A DNA stretch of 64,000 nucleotides from Bathynomus jamesi (taxonomy: Eukaryota > Arthropoda > Malacostraca > Isopoda > Cirolanidae), in contig JAJOZX010012212.1 in the NCBI GenBank assembly GCA_023014485.1, forward strand, positions 1 to 64,000, read 5' to 3'. Position numbers and translations under genes: made by a program. A model generated the notes under the pieces. The model was not told the DNA's origin. It saw only the letters and a program-made list of their open reading frames with translations, and did no database searches. Positions 1 through 12,303 of the stretch are shown here, piece by piece. Within the stretch, counting starts at the first letter, position 1. The number at the start of each line of letters is the position of its first letter.

Positions 1-1380
1 GGAATTGCTCACTAGCCGTCCATTACCGGTTCTACCAACACATTCTGCTCTCAAGGGTTTGGATGTGTTTTGGATCAGGATTTATTGAGAGTAGGAGGTA
101 GACTACAGTTTCTGGGCTTCCAGAGGAGAAAAGACATCCAATTTTGCTACCTGCTGGGGGGCACTTCGTGGACCTTTTGATTCTGGATACTCATCATAAG
201 TTGTTACATGCTGGAGTTAGAGAAGTGATAATAGAGATCAGACAACAGTTTTTGGATTCCCAAAATTAGACAAGTGGTAAAAAAGGTCTTGCATAAAGTG
301 TGGTTTGCAAGCGTTGGAGTGCAAGGCCTTATTTGGAAAGGTGGCTCCACTTCCAAGAAACGGTGTGTCTATACTGCCCCATTTGATGGTATGGGATTAG
401 ACTTCGCAGGTGCAGTCTTGTGTATGAGCAAGGGGAGTCTAACAAAGGTTATATATGTCTTTTCACGTGTGCTACCGTCAGAGGAATCCATTTGGAGTTG
501 GTAAGCAACTTAAGTAGTGAATGTATTTCTTTGGCCTTTAAAGGTTTGTGAACAGAAGGGGTTTCCCAAATAAATCATATCAGATAATGCAAAAACCTTC
601 AAAAGGGCTGCAAAGGAACTCCAAGAAGTTTGGTCCTTGCTAAAAGAGGAAGGATTCCAATCCTACTTTTCATACCAAGGGGTACAGTGGGAGTTTATTG
701 TTGAGAGAGCACCATGGTGGGGAGGATTTGGGAAAGGCTAGTGAGAAGTGTAAAGTGTCCATTAAAGAAACTTTTAGCTAATGCTCATTTGAACAAAGAA
801 GAATTTTGCACTGTTTTTATTTGAAGTAGAAGCAATGGTGAACAGTAGGCCTATCACTTTTGTTTATAACAGTATGCAGGATGCAGAGCCATTGACACAA
901 AATCATTTTCTTTGTGGTAAAACGATTAACATCAAGCCCCAGTGTGCCAGAAGAATTGCAGCCTATCCAGAGCACTCAAGGAGAGTTAACCAGGCGTTCA
1001 AGTACTTGAAGAGCTACAAGATCAGTTATGGAAGAGGTTGCAGATGGAATACTTGCCAGAACTCATTATTACTCATCAGCAATGTAAAGGGCTCCAATGC
1101 AAATTGTACAAGGTGGAGAAGTGTAATGATTGGGGATGAAAGACCAAGGCAATGCTGGAAGCTTGGCATAATTGAAGAGTTTTTTGGCAAAGACAATTTA
1201 GTTAGGTCTGCACTGGTAAAGACTTCAGGAGGAAAATTAAAGAGACCTATCAAAAATTCTATGCTTTAGAAATCAGCAAAAACACGGATAGTCAAGATGA
1301 AACATTTGAGTTACAGCCTCATGGAGAAGGCTTGGCTAACCTTGCAGAAGGTAATGACAACAATGCCTCGTCGTGGGGAG
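1..1380 (+). pseudogene. BEL/Pao retrotransposon integrase remnant
   Basis: This is the 3' end of a BEL/Pao-type pol gene, encoding the integrase that inserts the element's cDNA. Across shifting frames I see an HHCC-type zinc-binding region near 100-330 (GRLQ, HPILLP, HAGV, then a Cys pair), an acidic core with SDNAKTF near 590 and WEF..ERAPWWGGF near 690-730, the NSRPIT..EPLTQNHF block at 838-915 that is typical of BEL/Pao, and the basic C-terminal region (RPRQCWKLGII, LVRSALVKT) near 1140-1230. Stops and frameshifts interrupt it at several places, so it is dead. The 5' part lies outside the window. BEL rather than Gypsy is chosen because of the NSRP and NHFL-type blocks. The match is by motif recall only. 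Confidence 0.75.
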
Positions 1381-1930
1381 TGTTAGAAATCTAGAAGAGG
1401 AAGAACCATTGTTGTCCCAAGGCGATATGATGACTAAGTGATTGATGCAGCCTTGCTTGTATATTTAAGTTAAGGTGTATATTATCCATCTCATAATTGT
1501 AAGGTTATGAAAAATTCACTTAATTTAGAGCTAGCATTTTTGGACTTGTGGCATCATTTTTTGGGGTGCTGCGCGTCTTTCTACTCGTTTGTTGAATGCC
1601 GTACTTACAGGGTGTGGTCTTACAGAGAGCTCTCTTGCAATTCAGTTTGGTTGTTGGATACAAGATTGTTTGCATCGTGCAGGTTGTGTTGTTGTTGCAG
1701 GTTTAGAAAGAAGACCATAAATAGTGCCCCTTTTGTTTTTATCTTAAATTCATGCAACTGAGCCTAAGGTAGGCCACATCGAGTCAGCACCCTGAGGTAG
1801 GACCTAATAGGACCTCCAAGTCGTAAGTTTTTTAATTTTAGCTTAACTTCGGCTGTAGGTTGAACTGGCCTTCAGAGCTTGGCCGTTCACGGCTCAGCTG
1901 GGATGTTGAACCCAATAAAAAAAATAATAG
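1372..1930 (+). repeat. Candidate polypurine tract and 3' LTR of the BEL/Pao element
   Basis: A purine run GTGGGGAG (1373-1380) sits just after the integrase gene and is followed at 1381 by TGTTAGAAAT, the expected start of a 3' LTR. A poly(A)-signal-like AATAAA lies at 1915-1920. I could not identify a matching terminal CA, so the right edge is approximate. No protein is supported here. Confidence 0.35.
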
Positions 1931-1984
1931 ATAAATAACAGTAATAAACTAGAAATACTGCATAGTATAGTGATCATCAAAGAC

Positions 1985-2480
1985 GTGATAGAGGAGGCTC
2001 ATGGACCATGATGTTTTACTGATGACATCGTGTTGTGCTCAGAAACAAGAGAGGGAGTGCAAGAGAAATTAGAGAGTGGAGAGTAGCTCTGGAAACTAGA
2101 GGACTAAAAATAAGCAGAGAAAAGACGAGTATATGAAATGTGCACCTGGAGACGAACGAATAGGAAGTGTCATGGTCCAGGAATTTACTATAAAGAAAGT
2201 TAAAAATTTCAGTATCTGGGATCAATCATAGAGGTAAGGGAGACTTGGAAGGAGAAATAAACAACAGAATTCAAGCTGGCTGGAAAAGTTGGAGAGAGGT
2301 ATCGGGAGTATTGTGTTGATAAGAAGGTGGATGTGAGGATGAAGGGAAAACTGTTCAAGACAGTAGTAAGACCAGCACTACTATATGGGGTAGAAACATG
2401 GCCGATGAAAAGAAGCCTGGAAAAAAAATGGAAGTGGCAGAAATGAAGATGCTCCGATGGATGTGTGGTAACTAAGAATT
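1985..2480 (+). pseudogene. RTE-like LINE reverse transcriptase, C-terminal fragment
   Basis: Reading through frameshifts, the + strand gives a reverse transcriptase tail: a DDIVLCSETREGVQEKLE block (palm motif C region) near 2025-2070, then KISREKT..., QAGWKSWREVSGVLC near 2270-2320, and ..EVAEMKMLRWMCG just before 2470. This series is characteristic of non-LTR elements of the RTE-like group common in metazoa. Stops occur every 20-60 codons. The 5' end is missing, consistent with 5' truncation during target-primed reverse transcription. The clade assignment is tentative. Confidence 0.65.
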
Positions 2481-2689
2481 GGATTATTCATGGATTATCA
2501 TATAAGAAAAAATAGAAATCTTAAAACTATTGCTGAATGCCTTTCAGGAAGACAGTGTTACATTTCAGAAAAACTAATTTTTAAAAAATGTCCATTTTAA
2601 GGACAGTCTGTCCACATGTTGAATCACTCAGTATCACAAGTGTTGTGTTCAAACATGGTTGCACACGTTTAGTGTGAAGCCATTTTCAT

Positions 2690-2856
2690 TCATATACGTT
2701 TCCAACTTGAGCATATAAGAAAGTAACGAGTAACGAATAAGGACTGAAAATGGGATGAAAAGTAACGGCGTTACCAATTGCGTTACAATATAATAAAAAA
2801 CCGTTACCGTTACAAAATAAGTAACGGCACGTAACGCCGTTACTCCCAAAAACTGT
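2690..2856 (-). mobile_element. hAT-like terminal fragment with TAACGGC subterminal repeats
   Basis: The segment is dense in the short motif GTAACGGC/GCCGTTAC on both strands (for example 2761-2800 and 2815-2845). Its right edge reads, on the minus strand, as CAGTTTTTGGGAGTAACGG, which resembles a hAT terminal inverted repeat with subterminal transposase-binding repeats. No matching opposite end was found, and the flanking 2490-2690 and 2860-3330 hold nothing I can name. It may be a solitary hAT end. Confidence 0.4.
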
Positions 2857-3332
2857 ATATATTATATGGACTTTAGTTTATCTACATTATATGAAGTGCA
2901 GTCACTGAGTGTGCAGTTATGTTTTGAATGCATTCATTGAAAAAACCTTTACAAAAACAACAGTTAACAAAAAGATCTTATTGAAAGCGACACTGAGATG
3001 AATAGCCTTCGTTTCCGATTTTGAAATTCAGGACAAATGCAGAAGCGAACTTTTTTGTACTTGGTACACAATTTTGGAGATCATTTTGTATGGGCAGCTG
3101 TGAATGGGAAATAAAATTAGTTTGGTATCTTTCATTTATTCATCATTAATTATATTATATATACATATATAGGCGTCGGCTGATTAAATAAATTTAACGA
3201 TTTTTAAATTGGTTTCTCTACCAATTTTCTGGGCCAAATGCAAATTTTCGGAAAGACTTCCTAATATACAATATAAGCAGGCGTTTCGTGACTAAAAATT
3301 TATATGCAAATTAATGGAGATAATTTACTTAC

Positions 3333-4214
3333 TGTGATACGTGGGGTAGAGACCCCAGTTAGGTTACTTAGGTCTAGCAAACAATCAAAGGCACTTACCG
3401 TGCGTTGAATTAGATATTCCTTTGGAAGCTACCATTAGATTCCTGTGTCCCACAAACAGCCTACCTAACTCTCTCTTACATTACCAATTTAGAAGCTATA
3501 GACATTACCCCTCACTATACTTAAGTACGGACACTTCCTACCCAATTTGTCATTAGAAAACCGCACCTAATTACACTCAGCACCAACGATTAGTCAGATA
3601 GGAAAAAATCTCTAGGCTAGCCCAAAACAATACAGACCGCGGTTGGTTTGGTTCGTTTATGCCTTGCTGTTGCCATTCAGCTTAGCTTTAGTGATATTTC
3701 CCCTTTAGTGACTTTTAGACTATATACATATATATCCACACACGTCGCCTCACTTATCTTATCCTTCTTCATGACTCCATAACTTTGGGATACTTGAGAG
3801 CCCTGTAGTGACCGGTAGATAAGGCTAGGGTTCACACACTATATACAGATACATTACAATAACCAGAATTAAGTTCCACAACGAAATAATTATAGACTCA
3901 CCTCAAGTATAGAAAAACAGTTGCAAACAATATTCTAGATAGCCAGTAATAGTCGTTAGTCTAGCAGTTGTCAGTCTATTAGTTAGTCAATAGTTATATC
4001 AGTATATCTAGATAGGCTAGTAGTTGACAATAGTACAACAACAATCAACACTACATCCATAATCACAATGATAATGATCATCCCAAAACATCATCGCTGC
4101 CTATCCGCCCTAATTCGTCAAAACCGGTGCTGCCAGATCAATATTAGTTTTTATTATTAAGGTGTTTTTTTGGTGTATCGATCTGCAGACTTTTAGTCAC
4201 ACCAATCCACCACA
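3333..4214 (-). repeat. LTR of a Ty3/Gypsy element (3' LTR)
   Basis: On the minus strand the integrase gene ends at 4223 and is followed by the purine run AGGGGAGGAG (4215-4224), then TGTGGTGG, the start of an LTR at 4214. The other end reads ACGTATCACA at 3333, giving an 882-bp repeat bounded by TG...CA. The interior is non-coding. The partner 5' LTR is absent because the element is 5'-truncated. Confidence 0.6.
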
Positions 4215-4222
4215 CTCCTCCC

Positions 4223-5430
4223 CTACAAGTTCAGACGTTCCGGGGCTTTTTTAACCCTGGTAGAACGACGAACTCCAAGTGCTGTAGATTCCTCTGGCTC
4301 AGCCACAGGTGACGGAGAGGATTGTGTTTCCATTTCGGTTGGAATAGTAGTCGTACTCTCTGGAGTAGTAGGAATAGGTGTACGCTCTAGAGTAGGAGGA
4401 ATAGTAGGGGTAGCGGAAGGCATAGAATAAGATAGAATCTGATCCTGATGTCGATTCTGAATTCGACCATCTTCAGTTACACATCTGTAGGAAACAGGAC
4501 CGGTCTGCCTTCTAACTATAGCTGGTACCCACTTGGGACCCTGAGAGTAATTGCGAATCATGACCTTATTTTGAGGTAGCAGCTCTCGCGTCCTAGGAGT
4601 TTTAGATTCAAAGGCACGTTTTCGCCGCTCTTGCCGACTGTAAACTCTTTGACAAATAGAATCATGAGGACGCACAAGATCAAAAACACAGCGAATACGA
4701 CGGCCAAACATCAACTCAGACGGTGCAACACCCGTAGTAGAATGGGGTGTCAACCTGTATTTCATGAGAAAGCGATCCAAAGCAACCTGAATTCCTTCCC
4801 CCTTTGTATGAAGCAAAGCAGACTTAACAGAATGGACCATGTTCTCAGCCAAGCCATTTGAAGATGGGAGGTAGGGAGCAGTACGAACATGACGAATACC
4901 ATTGGAAGACAAAAACGTAGAAAAATCAGAACTAGTAAAACTTGGGCCATTATCAGAAACCAAAACAACTGGAAGGCCAAATCTGGCAAAAATAGAACGC
5001 AACAGACGAATAGTAGAGGATGAAGACTTAAATGTAGTAGGAAGAACCTCTACCCATTTAGAATGAGCATCGACATGCTAGAGATAGTGATAGAAGATAG
5101 TGATGATTGATGGGACCCGGATAATCATATGAATTCTGTGCCATGGATGGGAAGGCCATTCCCAAAGATGTAGAAAACCCTTTTTAGGAGTATCTCGCAA
5201 CCCCAAACACCGAGAGCATGAATTCACAAGCGAAAGGATGTTACTATCCAGTCCGGGCCACCAAATATAACTTCGGGCCAGTTCCTTCATACGAGTAGCA
5301 CCCATATGATCGGAATGAAGTTCTTTAAGCAAAAGAGACTTGGCCAGGTCTGGGATAAGAACCCGAGAACCCAAAAGGCACATCCATCCTGAATAGACAA
5401 CTCTGTGCGTCTTTGGCCTACGAGGAATAA
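4223..5430 (-). pseudogene. Ty3/Gypsy retrotransposon integrase (broken)
   Basis: This is the integrase region of a Gypsy-type pol polyprotein, which inserts retrotransposon cDNA. The zinc-binding domain lies at about 5340-5200 (H..H, YIWWPGLD, then C..C). The catalytic core has DAHSKWVEV near 5070-5045, SDNGPSFT near 4950 and GLAENMVHSVKSAL near 4850-4810, which supplies the DDE residues. A Pro/Thr-rich tail follows and ends with a basic RRSTRVKKAPERLNL at 4223. The frame shifts near 5110 and an in-frame stop precedes the first catalytic Asp, so the protein cannot be made whole. At about 5406-5430 the sequence switches to CR1 LINE sequence. The Gypsy element therefore interrupts or replaces the 3' half of that LINE. 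Confidence 0.8.
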
Positions 5431-5636
5431 ACTCCCTTTCGATATTCAAAAAACTTTCTTTAAATTCCTCCCAATGAAAATTTGCGTCATTACCCGTAAA
5501 TAAGTTATCCTAGTCCACTACTCTCATCCTGTCCGCAAAACTATCAAAGTTGGCCCTACGAAAATCAGGGACTTCTATTACGTTACTATCCTTAGTGTTT
5601 TCTATCAATAACTTAAACCCAATAATTTGGTGATCA

Positions 5637-6047
5637 CTACATCCCAAACACACCTACTTCTAAACCTTCAACTATATTTTCGCCGTTCGTCATCACCACG
5701 TCTAAAATATTGTCACCGCGCGTTGGTTCGGTAACCATCTGTCGTAAGAAATTACCTTCCATGAACTCAATCAGTCTCAAACCCTCCTCATTACTAGTAA
5801 AAGTCTCGTAATTAACGTTAGGGCAGTTAAAGTCTCCGACAATTATACTATCCCGATTATTATTAATAAAGTTACCAAGAAGTGTGTAAAATCTAGTGTC
5901 GGTATCGAGGGGTTGAACGGGAGGTCTATAAACAACAACATTAAAGCTAATACTACGCGCCCTAACTTCAACGCATATCGCATTAATTGCTGCCGGAAAA
6001 TCTACCTTAACCTCGATAGCCCTAAGGGAATTATGCATGTACAGCAA
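5637..6047 (-). pseudogene. CR1 LINE ORF2 endonuclease fragment (copy 1)
   Basis: Encodes part of an apurinic/apyrimidinic-type endonuclease that nicks the target for LINE insertion. Visible motifs are VVYRPPVQP and VGDFNCPNVNYETF, the latter matching the conserved GDFN catalytic block of APE-type nucleases. The equivalent of the copy 2 N-terminal part (NARSIRNK) is out of frame upstream. It stops at 5637 through a frameshift. Homologous to 10423-10932. Confidence 0.75.
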
Positions 6048-6309
6048 AACGCCGCCACCAATCCTATGTAACCTATCATTAGTAAAAAGTTTAAAACCCT
6101 CTTGTTAAGTTCCCCCAACAAGTCCCGAGTCACGTATTTAACCACGTTTCGGTTATAACAACTATATCGTAGTTCCTGGAATAAATTATCGACTTAAATT
6201 CGTTCAATTTATTTCTAATACTACGCGCGTTACAATAAAAGACGTTTAAATTATTTTTTACCACGGATCGGCGTTTTAAACTATTTTTCACGTCGGACCC
6301 GCGTTTCCC

Positions 6310-7326
6310 GGACCCAAAACGTTTAAAGAAGGCTTCGACCTATACAGCTTTCGAACGTTCTCATCGATTAACCTACCTAGCCTAGCATTCCCTATTTCAT
6401 TGAAATGCACCCCCATCTTTTATAAAAAGGCTAGGATCACTAAATTCTGACCACAGCTTTACGAAGGGTACATTTTCCTCAGCACAAATCTCTTCTAGTT
6501 TAGTATTCAAAAATATTGTTTATGACGTAATCCTAAGACCCAAACTGTGCCTAGGGGTAATACCTAGAACTAAAGACCTATCTGACCTTGCCTTCAGGGA
6601 CCTAATTAACCCCCTATATCTCTCCAAAAGGTCAGGCACTCTCGTATCGGGCCTATACGAGTCGTTGCTCCCTACCATCGTTACCAACATCGAGTGACGG
6701 GAGGCAACGTCAATCCTATCCACTTCGTCTCTAACTCTGTCAACCCTAGCCCCTGGGAGACAGACCCTCCTCCTCCTGGTTGGATGCCGTTCAACGAACT
6801 CTGTCCATATGGCGCACTAAGGAGTCCCCAATTAAAATAGTTTCGCCCTCGTTCACATCCCTATCCAACTGGGCGAAAGGGTTCGAAACTTCGATAGGGG
6901 GGGGGGAGGATTCCTATCACCTAACGTACGTGGCCTAGCTCCACCCTTAACTTCTCTAAATCCTTCTCCGTCTACTAATCTCGGACCAACCTTAACCCCT
7001 TTCTTAACTCTGTCTAATCTTCCCGATAAGCTACCTATACTAGAAACTAGGTTCCTCACCTCACCCTTCAAATTACTAACGTCTTCAACGTTAGTATAGG
7101 TTCGGCCTTCGTCAACTGTAACCCTACCCCTGCTCTCATCAAGCGTTACAAGTCTTTCTGTCACCTCGCGTACACTACGTTTTATATCAACTATTTCTTC
7201 CCTTAAATCACAAAAGAAACAAACCGGCCTCTTGGTAATTGCCATAGGACCGCCGTTGTAATCCTTAAAATCCGTATACCACCGATTAACCCCACACCTA
7301 GCATACGACGTTTTCTGCGACGGCAT
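6310..7326 (-). pseudogene. CR1 LINE ORF1 with SGNH-type esterase domain (copy 1, broken)
   Basis: Starts at an ATG giving MPSQKTSYARCGVNRWY. The first 60 residues have a Cys pair region and a CFFC motif (zinc-finger-like). A Leu/Val-heptad region (IKRSVREVTERL, LVSSIGSLSGRLDRV) that could be a coiled coil follows. Then comes a domain resembling SGNH hydrolases: GDS near 6840, a GSND block near 6640 (MVGSNDSY) and a DGVHF-like block near 6410. Family knowledge: CR1-clade ORF1 proteins often join a PHD-like finger to an esterase domain. In this copy the GGND of copy 2 is GSND, and frameshifts occur around 6850 and 6730, so it is non-functional. Confidence 0.7.
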
Positions 7327-8215
7327 CGCGCAAGTTAAAGTAGTTACCGTTTATAACCGTCAAGTTTAAGTTAAATTAAGCCGGCACGCTATGAGAACTA
7401 AATCGCTAAAAACCACTAATATTCAGTTACTTAACTATAACAATGTGACTATAAACGCAAGTATATAAAATTCAGAAGTTTCCAAAAGTAGAAACAATAT
7501 CAGAGAGCCCAAGGAATGCGTCCGCTCAGTAAGGAGTCTGGCTGACGAATGATGATGATGATGATGATCTACAGATCTACAGATCCACAGAAGCTAAGGC
7601 TAACAAAGACCCTAAGATCCACTCTAAGGTTAGCCCGAGAGAAAGGAAAGAATAGGGGGTTAAGAGAAGAGAAGAGAATAAGGGGTTAAATAAGGAGCAA
7701 CACCTATCACGTGGGTTAACATTCATTCAGAAAAAGAGAAAAAAGACTCACCATCATCATCCGCCGGCCACTGCCGACAAGTCAGAAAAATAGTCGGAGA
7801 GAATAGGAGAGGGGTGAAAGATGAAAAGAAGTAAAATAAGAACGCTTACAAACCATGCAAACACAGTCTTAACTCACTGTCATACCATGCAAACTACAAA
7901 CATGCAAGAAAGAGAGTTACAGACATGCAAAGTAAGGAGAGGATAAGAAAAAAAAAGTAGGTAAAGTTAAACAAAAAGTGGGTTAGTTTACGCTACGAGC
8001 TACATCTACGTTCGTGTTAGTCTAATTTTTTTTTTTTTTAATTTTTATTGCTGGCATCACACGCTGGCATGTCACAAGCTGGCATTAATCGTCAACAGAC
8101 TCATCCTCGACACCACCACCAGAGCTCCTGTTGCTAATTGTTTTTTTTATTTTAAACAACGTTAATATTTTTAAAATGTCTGTCAAGACGGTTCTTAAAC
8201 ATAACGCTGGTAGAG

Positions 8216-10932
8216 TTACGACGACGCGGGAAGATTATTCCATTTATCAATTACTTTAAACGTAAAGAAGTTTTTAGCGATATTAGTAATGAAACGTCTG
8301 CCACGCAACTTAAATCCGTTATTACGAGTATTACTATTATCGAAAGTGAACAATTTGTCAAAATTTACGTTATCGATGTTATTAACGATTTTGAAAACTT
8401 CAATAAGCTCCCCCCTTAATCTCCTAGTTTCGAGTGAATACAGGTCTAACTCTTTAATCCTATCTTCATAAGGCTTGTTGCGCAATGACGGAATTAGTTT
8501 CGTGGCACGACGCTGAACCCTTTCTAACCTATCAATATCCTCACGCAAGTACGGGCACCAAAACTGAACGGCATATTCTAAATGAGGCCTGACTAGGGAC
8601 TTGTAAAGGGGCAATATAATATCCTTCGATTTAAATTCGAAATTACGCGCTATGAAGCCTAACATCCTATTAGCTTTTGCGCAAGACTCCAGGCACTGGT
8701 TCCTAACCTTTAAATCCTTAGATACGCGTACGCCTAAATCTACTTCCTCGTCAACGCTCGCTAACTCCCTATCATCCATCGTGTACGTGTAATTATTGTT
8801 ACGAGAACCTATATGCAAAACTTTACATTTGTCTACGTTAAATTGCATCTGCCACTTATGTCCACTCCATAATCCTATTTACATCGTCTTGGAGCCTATT
8901 TCTATCGTCCTCGTTAACAACCTTACCGCCTATTTTAGTATCGTCCGCGAATTTTGACACGTTACTAGTCAATCCTACATCTATGTCGTTAATGTAAATT
9001 ACGAATAGCAATGGGCCTAACACTGAACCCTGTGGGACACCGCTACCTACATCCAACCACCCCGATTCACTACCATTAACTACGACCCTCTGCTCCTAGC
9101 ACGAAGCCATTCTTCTAACCAGTTAGCTACCTGACCGCGTATACCGTGCGCTTTGACCTTCGCAATTAATCTCCTATGCGGAACTGTATCGAACGCCTTT
9201 TTAAAATCTAAATAAATAACGTCAGCCGCTCTATGCCTATCGTATTCGCGCACTATTTCGTTATAAAATTCTAACAAATTAGTTAAACAAGACCTATGGC
9301 GTCGAAACCCATGCTGACTACTATTAATCAAATCTCTACTTTCTAAGTGATCGATGATACGATCCCTAACTACGGATTCCAAAAGTTTACCGACAATTGA
9401 CGTTAAGCTAATGGGCCTATAATTGCTAGCTACTGCGCGGTCGCCTTTTTTAAAAATAGGCGTGACGTTAGCTAATTTGAAGTCTTCAGGAATAATCCCC
9501 GTTTCGAGTGACTGATTAAAAATCTTCGTTAAGGGGCCTACGATAACGTCTTTCAAATCTTTCAAATGTCTGGGATAAAAAGCGTCAGGGCCTGGAGCCT
9601 TGCTAACTTTTAGCCTATCGATATAATGCGCAATCTCACCCTCGTAAACAGTTATTTCATCCAAAATAGTCTCGCTACTAAATGGAACGATATCGTCCAC
9701 GTCGGGGACATTATTTACGTCTTCTACGGTAAAAACTGTCGCAAAAAAGTTATTGAAAATACCCGCCATCGCCTGAGCGTCAGAAGCCAAAGCGCCATTA
9801 ACATCCACTAGAGGGCCTATGTTATCTTTTATCGGCTTACGATTATTACGTATTCAAAAAACTTTTTTGGATTATGTTTACTATCCGCAGCTATAAGTAT
9901 CTCTAAATTACGCTTAGCATTCCTAACTGATCTTTTAACCTGACGTCTAAGCTCGATATATCTATTAAAGTTAGCTGCCGTGCCATTGCGCTTATTAAGT
10001 CTATACGCTCTATTACGCTCGTTTATGAACTCGCCTATTTCCCTAGTCCACCACTTCGGCCTACCATGATTTCTAGCGCGCTTGGGCCTACGAGGAATAA
10101 ACTCCCTTTCAATATTCCTAAAACTTTCTTTAAACGCCACCCAATGCAAATTTGTGTCATTACCCATAAATAAGTTATCCCAGTCCACTACTCTCATCCT
10201 ATCCGCAAAACTATCAAAATTAGCCCTACGAAAATCAGGGACTTCTATTACGTTACTATCCTTAGTGTTTTCTATCAATAACTTAAACCTAAGAATTTGA
10301 TGATCACTACATCCTAAACTCTCGCCTACTTCTAAACCTTCGACTATATTTCGCCGTTCGTCATCACCAAATCTAAAATATTGTCACCGCGCGTTGGTTC
10401 GGTAACTATCTGTCGTAAAAAGTTATCTCCATAACTCAATCAATCTCAAACCCTCCTCATTACCAGTAAAAGTCTCGTAATTAACATTAGGGCAGTTAAA
10501 GTCTCCGACAATTATACTATTCCGATTGTCAATAAAGTTACCAAGAAGTGAGTAAAATCTAGTATCTGTCGAGGGTTGAACGGGAGGTCTATAAACAACA
10601 ACAAAATTAAAACTAATACTACGCGCCCTAACTTCAACACATATCGCATTAATTGCTGCCGGAAAATCTAACTTAACCTCGATAGCCCTAAGGGAATTAC
10701 GAATGTACAGCAAAACGCCGCCACCAAACCTATGTAACCTATCATTAGTAAAGAGTTTAAAACCCGGTATATCAAGTTCCCCCAACAAGTCCCGAGTCAC
10801 GGTATTTAACCAAGTTTCAGTGATAGCAACTATATCGTAGTTGCCGGAATAAATTATCGCCTTAAATTCATTTAATTTATTTCTAATACTACGCGCGTTA
10901 CAATAAAAGACGTTTAAGTTATTTTTTACCAC
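8216..10932 (-). pseudogene. CR1 LINE ORF2: endonuclease and reverse transcriptase (copy 2, frameshifted)
   Basis: The replicase of the element. Order of domains: APE endonuclease (10932-10423; NVFYCNARSIRNK, AITETWLN, GGGVLLYIR, VGDFNCPN), a linker (10278-9829; RPKWWTREIGEFINERNRAY), then reverse transcriptase (9808-8216). RT landmarks are KAPGPDAFYPRHLK, RPISLTSIVGKLLES, QHGFRRHRSCLTNLLEF, YLDFKKAFDTVPH (motif A Asp), GVPQGSVLGPLLF, KFADDTKIGG (motif C FADD) and the C-terminal HLEYAVQFW and ATKLIPSLRNK blocks. Frameshifts near 10423, 10290, 9815, 9070 and 8850 break the frame, but the catalytic residues themselves survive. Confidence 0.85.
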
Positions 10933-10954
10933 GGGCCGCGTTTTAAACTATTTT

Positions 10955-11985
10955 TCACGTCGGGCCCGCGTTCCCCGGACCCACAACGTTTAAAGAAGGC
11001 TTCGACCTATACAGCTTTCGCACGTTTTCGTCTATTAACCTACCTAGCCTAGCATTACCTATTTCATTAAAATGCACCCCATCTTTTATAAAAAGGCTAG
11101 GATCACTGAATTCGGACCACAGCTTTACGAAGGGTACATTTTCCTCAGCACAAATCTCTTCTAATTTATTAAAAAATATTGTTTTTGACGTAATCCTAAG
11201 ACCCAACCCGTGCCTAGGGGTAATACCTAGAACTAAAGACCTATCTGACCTCGCCTTCAGGGACCTAATTAACCCCCTATATCTCTCCAAAAGGTCAGGC
11301 ACTCTCGTATCGGGCCTATACGAGTCGTTGCCTCCTACCATCGTCACCAACATCGAGTGACGGGAGGCAACGTCAATCCTATCCACTTCGTCTCTAACTC
11401 TGTCAACCCTGGCCCCTGGGAGACAGACCCTCCTCCTCTTGGTTGGATGCCGTTCAACGAACTCTTTGTCCATGTGGCGCACTAAAGAGTCCCCAATTAA
11501 AATAGTTTCCCCCTCATTCACGTCCCTTTCCAAATGGGCGAAAGGGTTCGAAACCTCGATAGGGGGGGGATTCCTATCACCTAACGTACGCGGCCTAGCT
11601 CCACCCTTAACTTCTCTAAATCCCTCCCCATCTACTACTCTCGGACTAACCTTAACCCCTTCCTCAACTCTATCCAACCTTCCCGACAAGCTACCTAAAC
11701 TAGAAACTAGGTTACGCACCTCACCCTTCAAATTACTAACGTCTTCAACGTTAGTATTGGTTCGGCTTCGTCAACCGTAGCCCTACCCCTGCCCTCATCA
11801 AGCGTTGCAAGTCTTTCCGTTACCTCACGTACACTGCGTTTTATGTCAACTATTTCCTCCATTAACTCGCAAAAGAAACAAACTGATCTCTCGGTAATCG
11901 CCATAGGACCGCCGTTATAATCTTTAAATTCCGAATACCACCGGTTTACCCTACACCTAACACACGACGCTTTCTGCGACGGCAT
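10955..11985 (-). pseudogene. CR1 LINE ORF1, zinc finger plus SGNH esterase (copy 2)
   Basis: Probable RNA-binding/esterase protein of the LINE. It starts at 11985 (MPSQKASCVRCRVNRWY) with a CVRC and a CFFC motif, then a heptad-rich segment. A frameshift at about 11728 separates this from the rest, which runs open to 10955 (258 codons). The second part has the four landmarks of an SGNH hydrolase: GDSLV near 11485, an invariant Gly-Asn region with MVGGNDSY near 11330, and DGVHFNEIGN near 11070, where Asp and His would complete the triad. The motifs are intact, so the esterase fold looked functional until recently. It is followed 22 bp later by ORF2. Confidence 0.75.
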
Positions 11986-12236
11986 CGCGCAGTTAAAAAT
12001 TAGTTTAAACCGTCACAAGTTTAAGTTAAATGATGATGATGATGCATTGAATGCCCCTTCCACAAAGGGTATGTTTAAAGGAAAAACAAATCGAACTAAA
12101 TATGTAGAATAAAAATAATTCAAACATTTTGTTCCTCTCAAGCAAATCATTGATCGTCTTTGGCATAAACGAGAAAAAAAATAGTCTTTGAATGTTCTTT
12201 ATTTAATAGGTTTTAAAGTAAAGATACAGGGTGATC

Positions 12237-12303
12237 CATTTAAAACCGTATCCAAATTAAAAAAAATTTAAATTTGGGTACAGTTTTAAATGGATCACCC
12301 GAT
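12237..12303. mobile_element. Hairpin MITE with mariner-like ends
   Basis: A 67-bp near-perfect palindrome: CAGGGTGATCCATTTAAAAC at the left pairs with GTTTTAAATGGATCACCC at the right around an A/T-rich centre. The left end is preceded by TA. CAGGGTG-type ends and a TA target are typical of Tc1/mariner derivatives. The surrounding 12304-13270 holds no gene or element that I can identify. Confidence 0.55.

Larger units (their letters stand above)
5406..8040 (-). mobile_element. CR1-type LINE copy 1 (5' half)
   Basis: Collinear with copy 2 at 8028-12035 and very similar to it. From 7330 down to 5406 it carries ORF1 and the start of ORF2 (endonuclease); the rest is lost where Gypsy sequence begins. 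The segment 7330-8030 contains no ORF: it holds a GAT microsatellite (7548-7568) and purine-rich DNA, and may be 5' leader or flank. It sits directly downstream (minus sense) of the copy 2 3' end, so the two copies are head to tail. Confidence 0.7.
8028..12035 (-). mobile_element. CR1-type LINE copy 2, near full length
   Basis: A non-LTR retrotransposon on the minus strand: 5' end near 12035, ORF1 11985-10955, ORF2 10932-8216 in several frames, then a 3' UTR that ends in a T-run on the + strand (8027-8040). Order and motifs (esterase ORF1, APE endonuclease, RT with FADD) fit the CR1/L2 group. It carries only a handful of frameshifts, so it is relatively young. A (GAT)n run at 12031-12043 abuts its 5' end. 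Confidence 0.8.
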
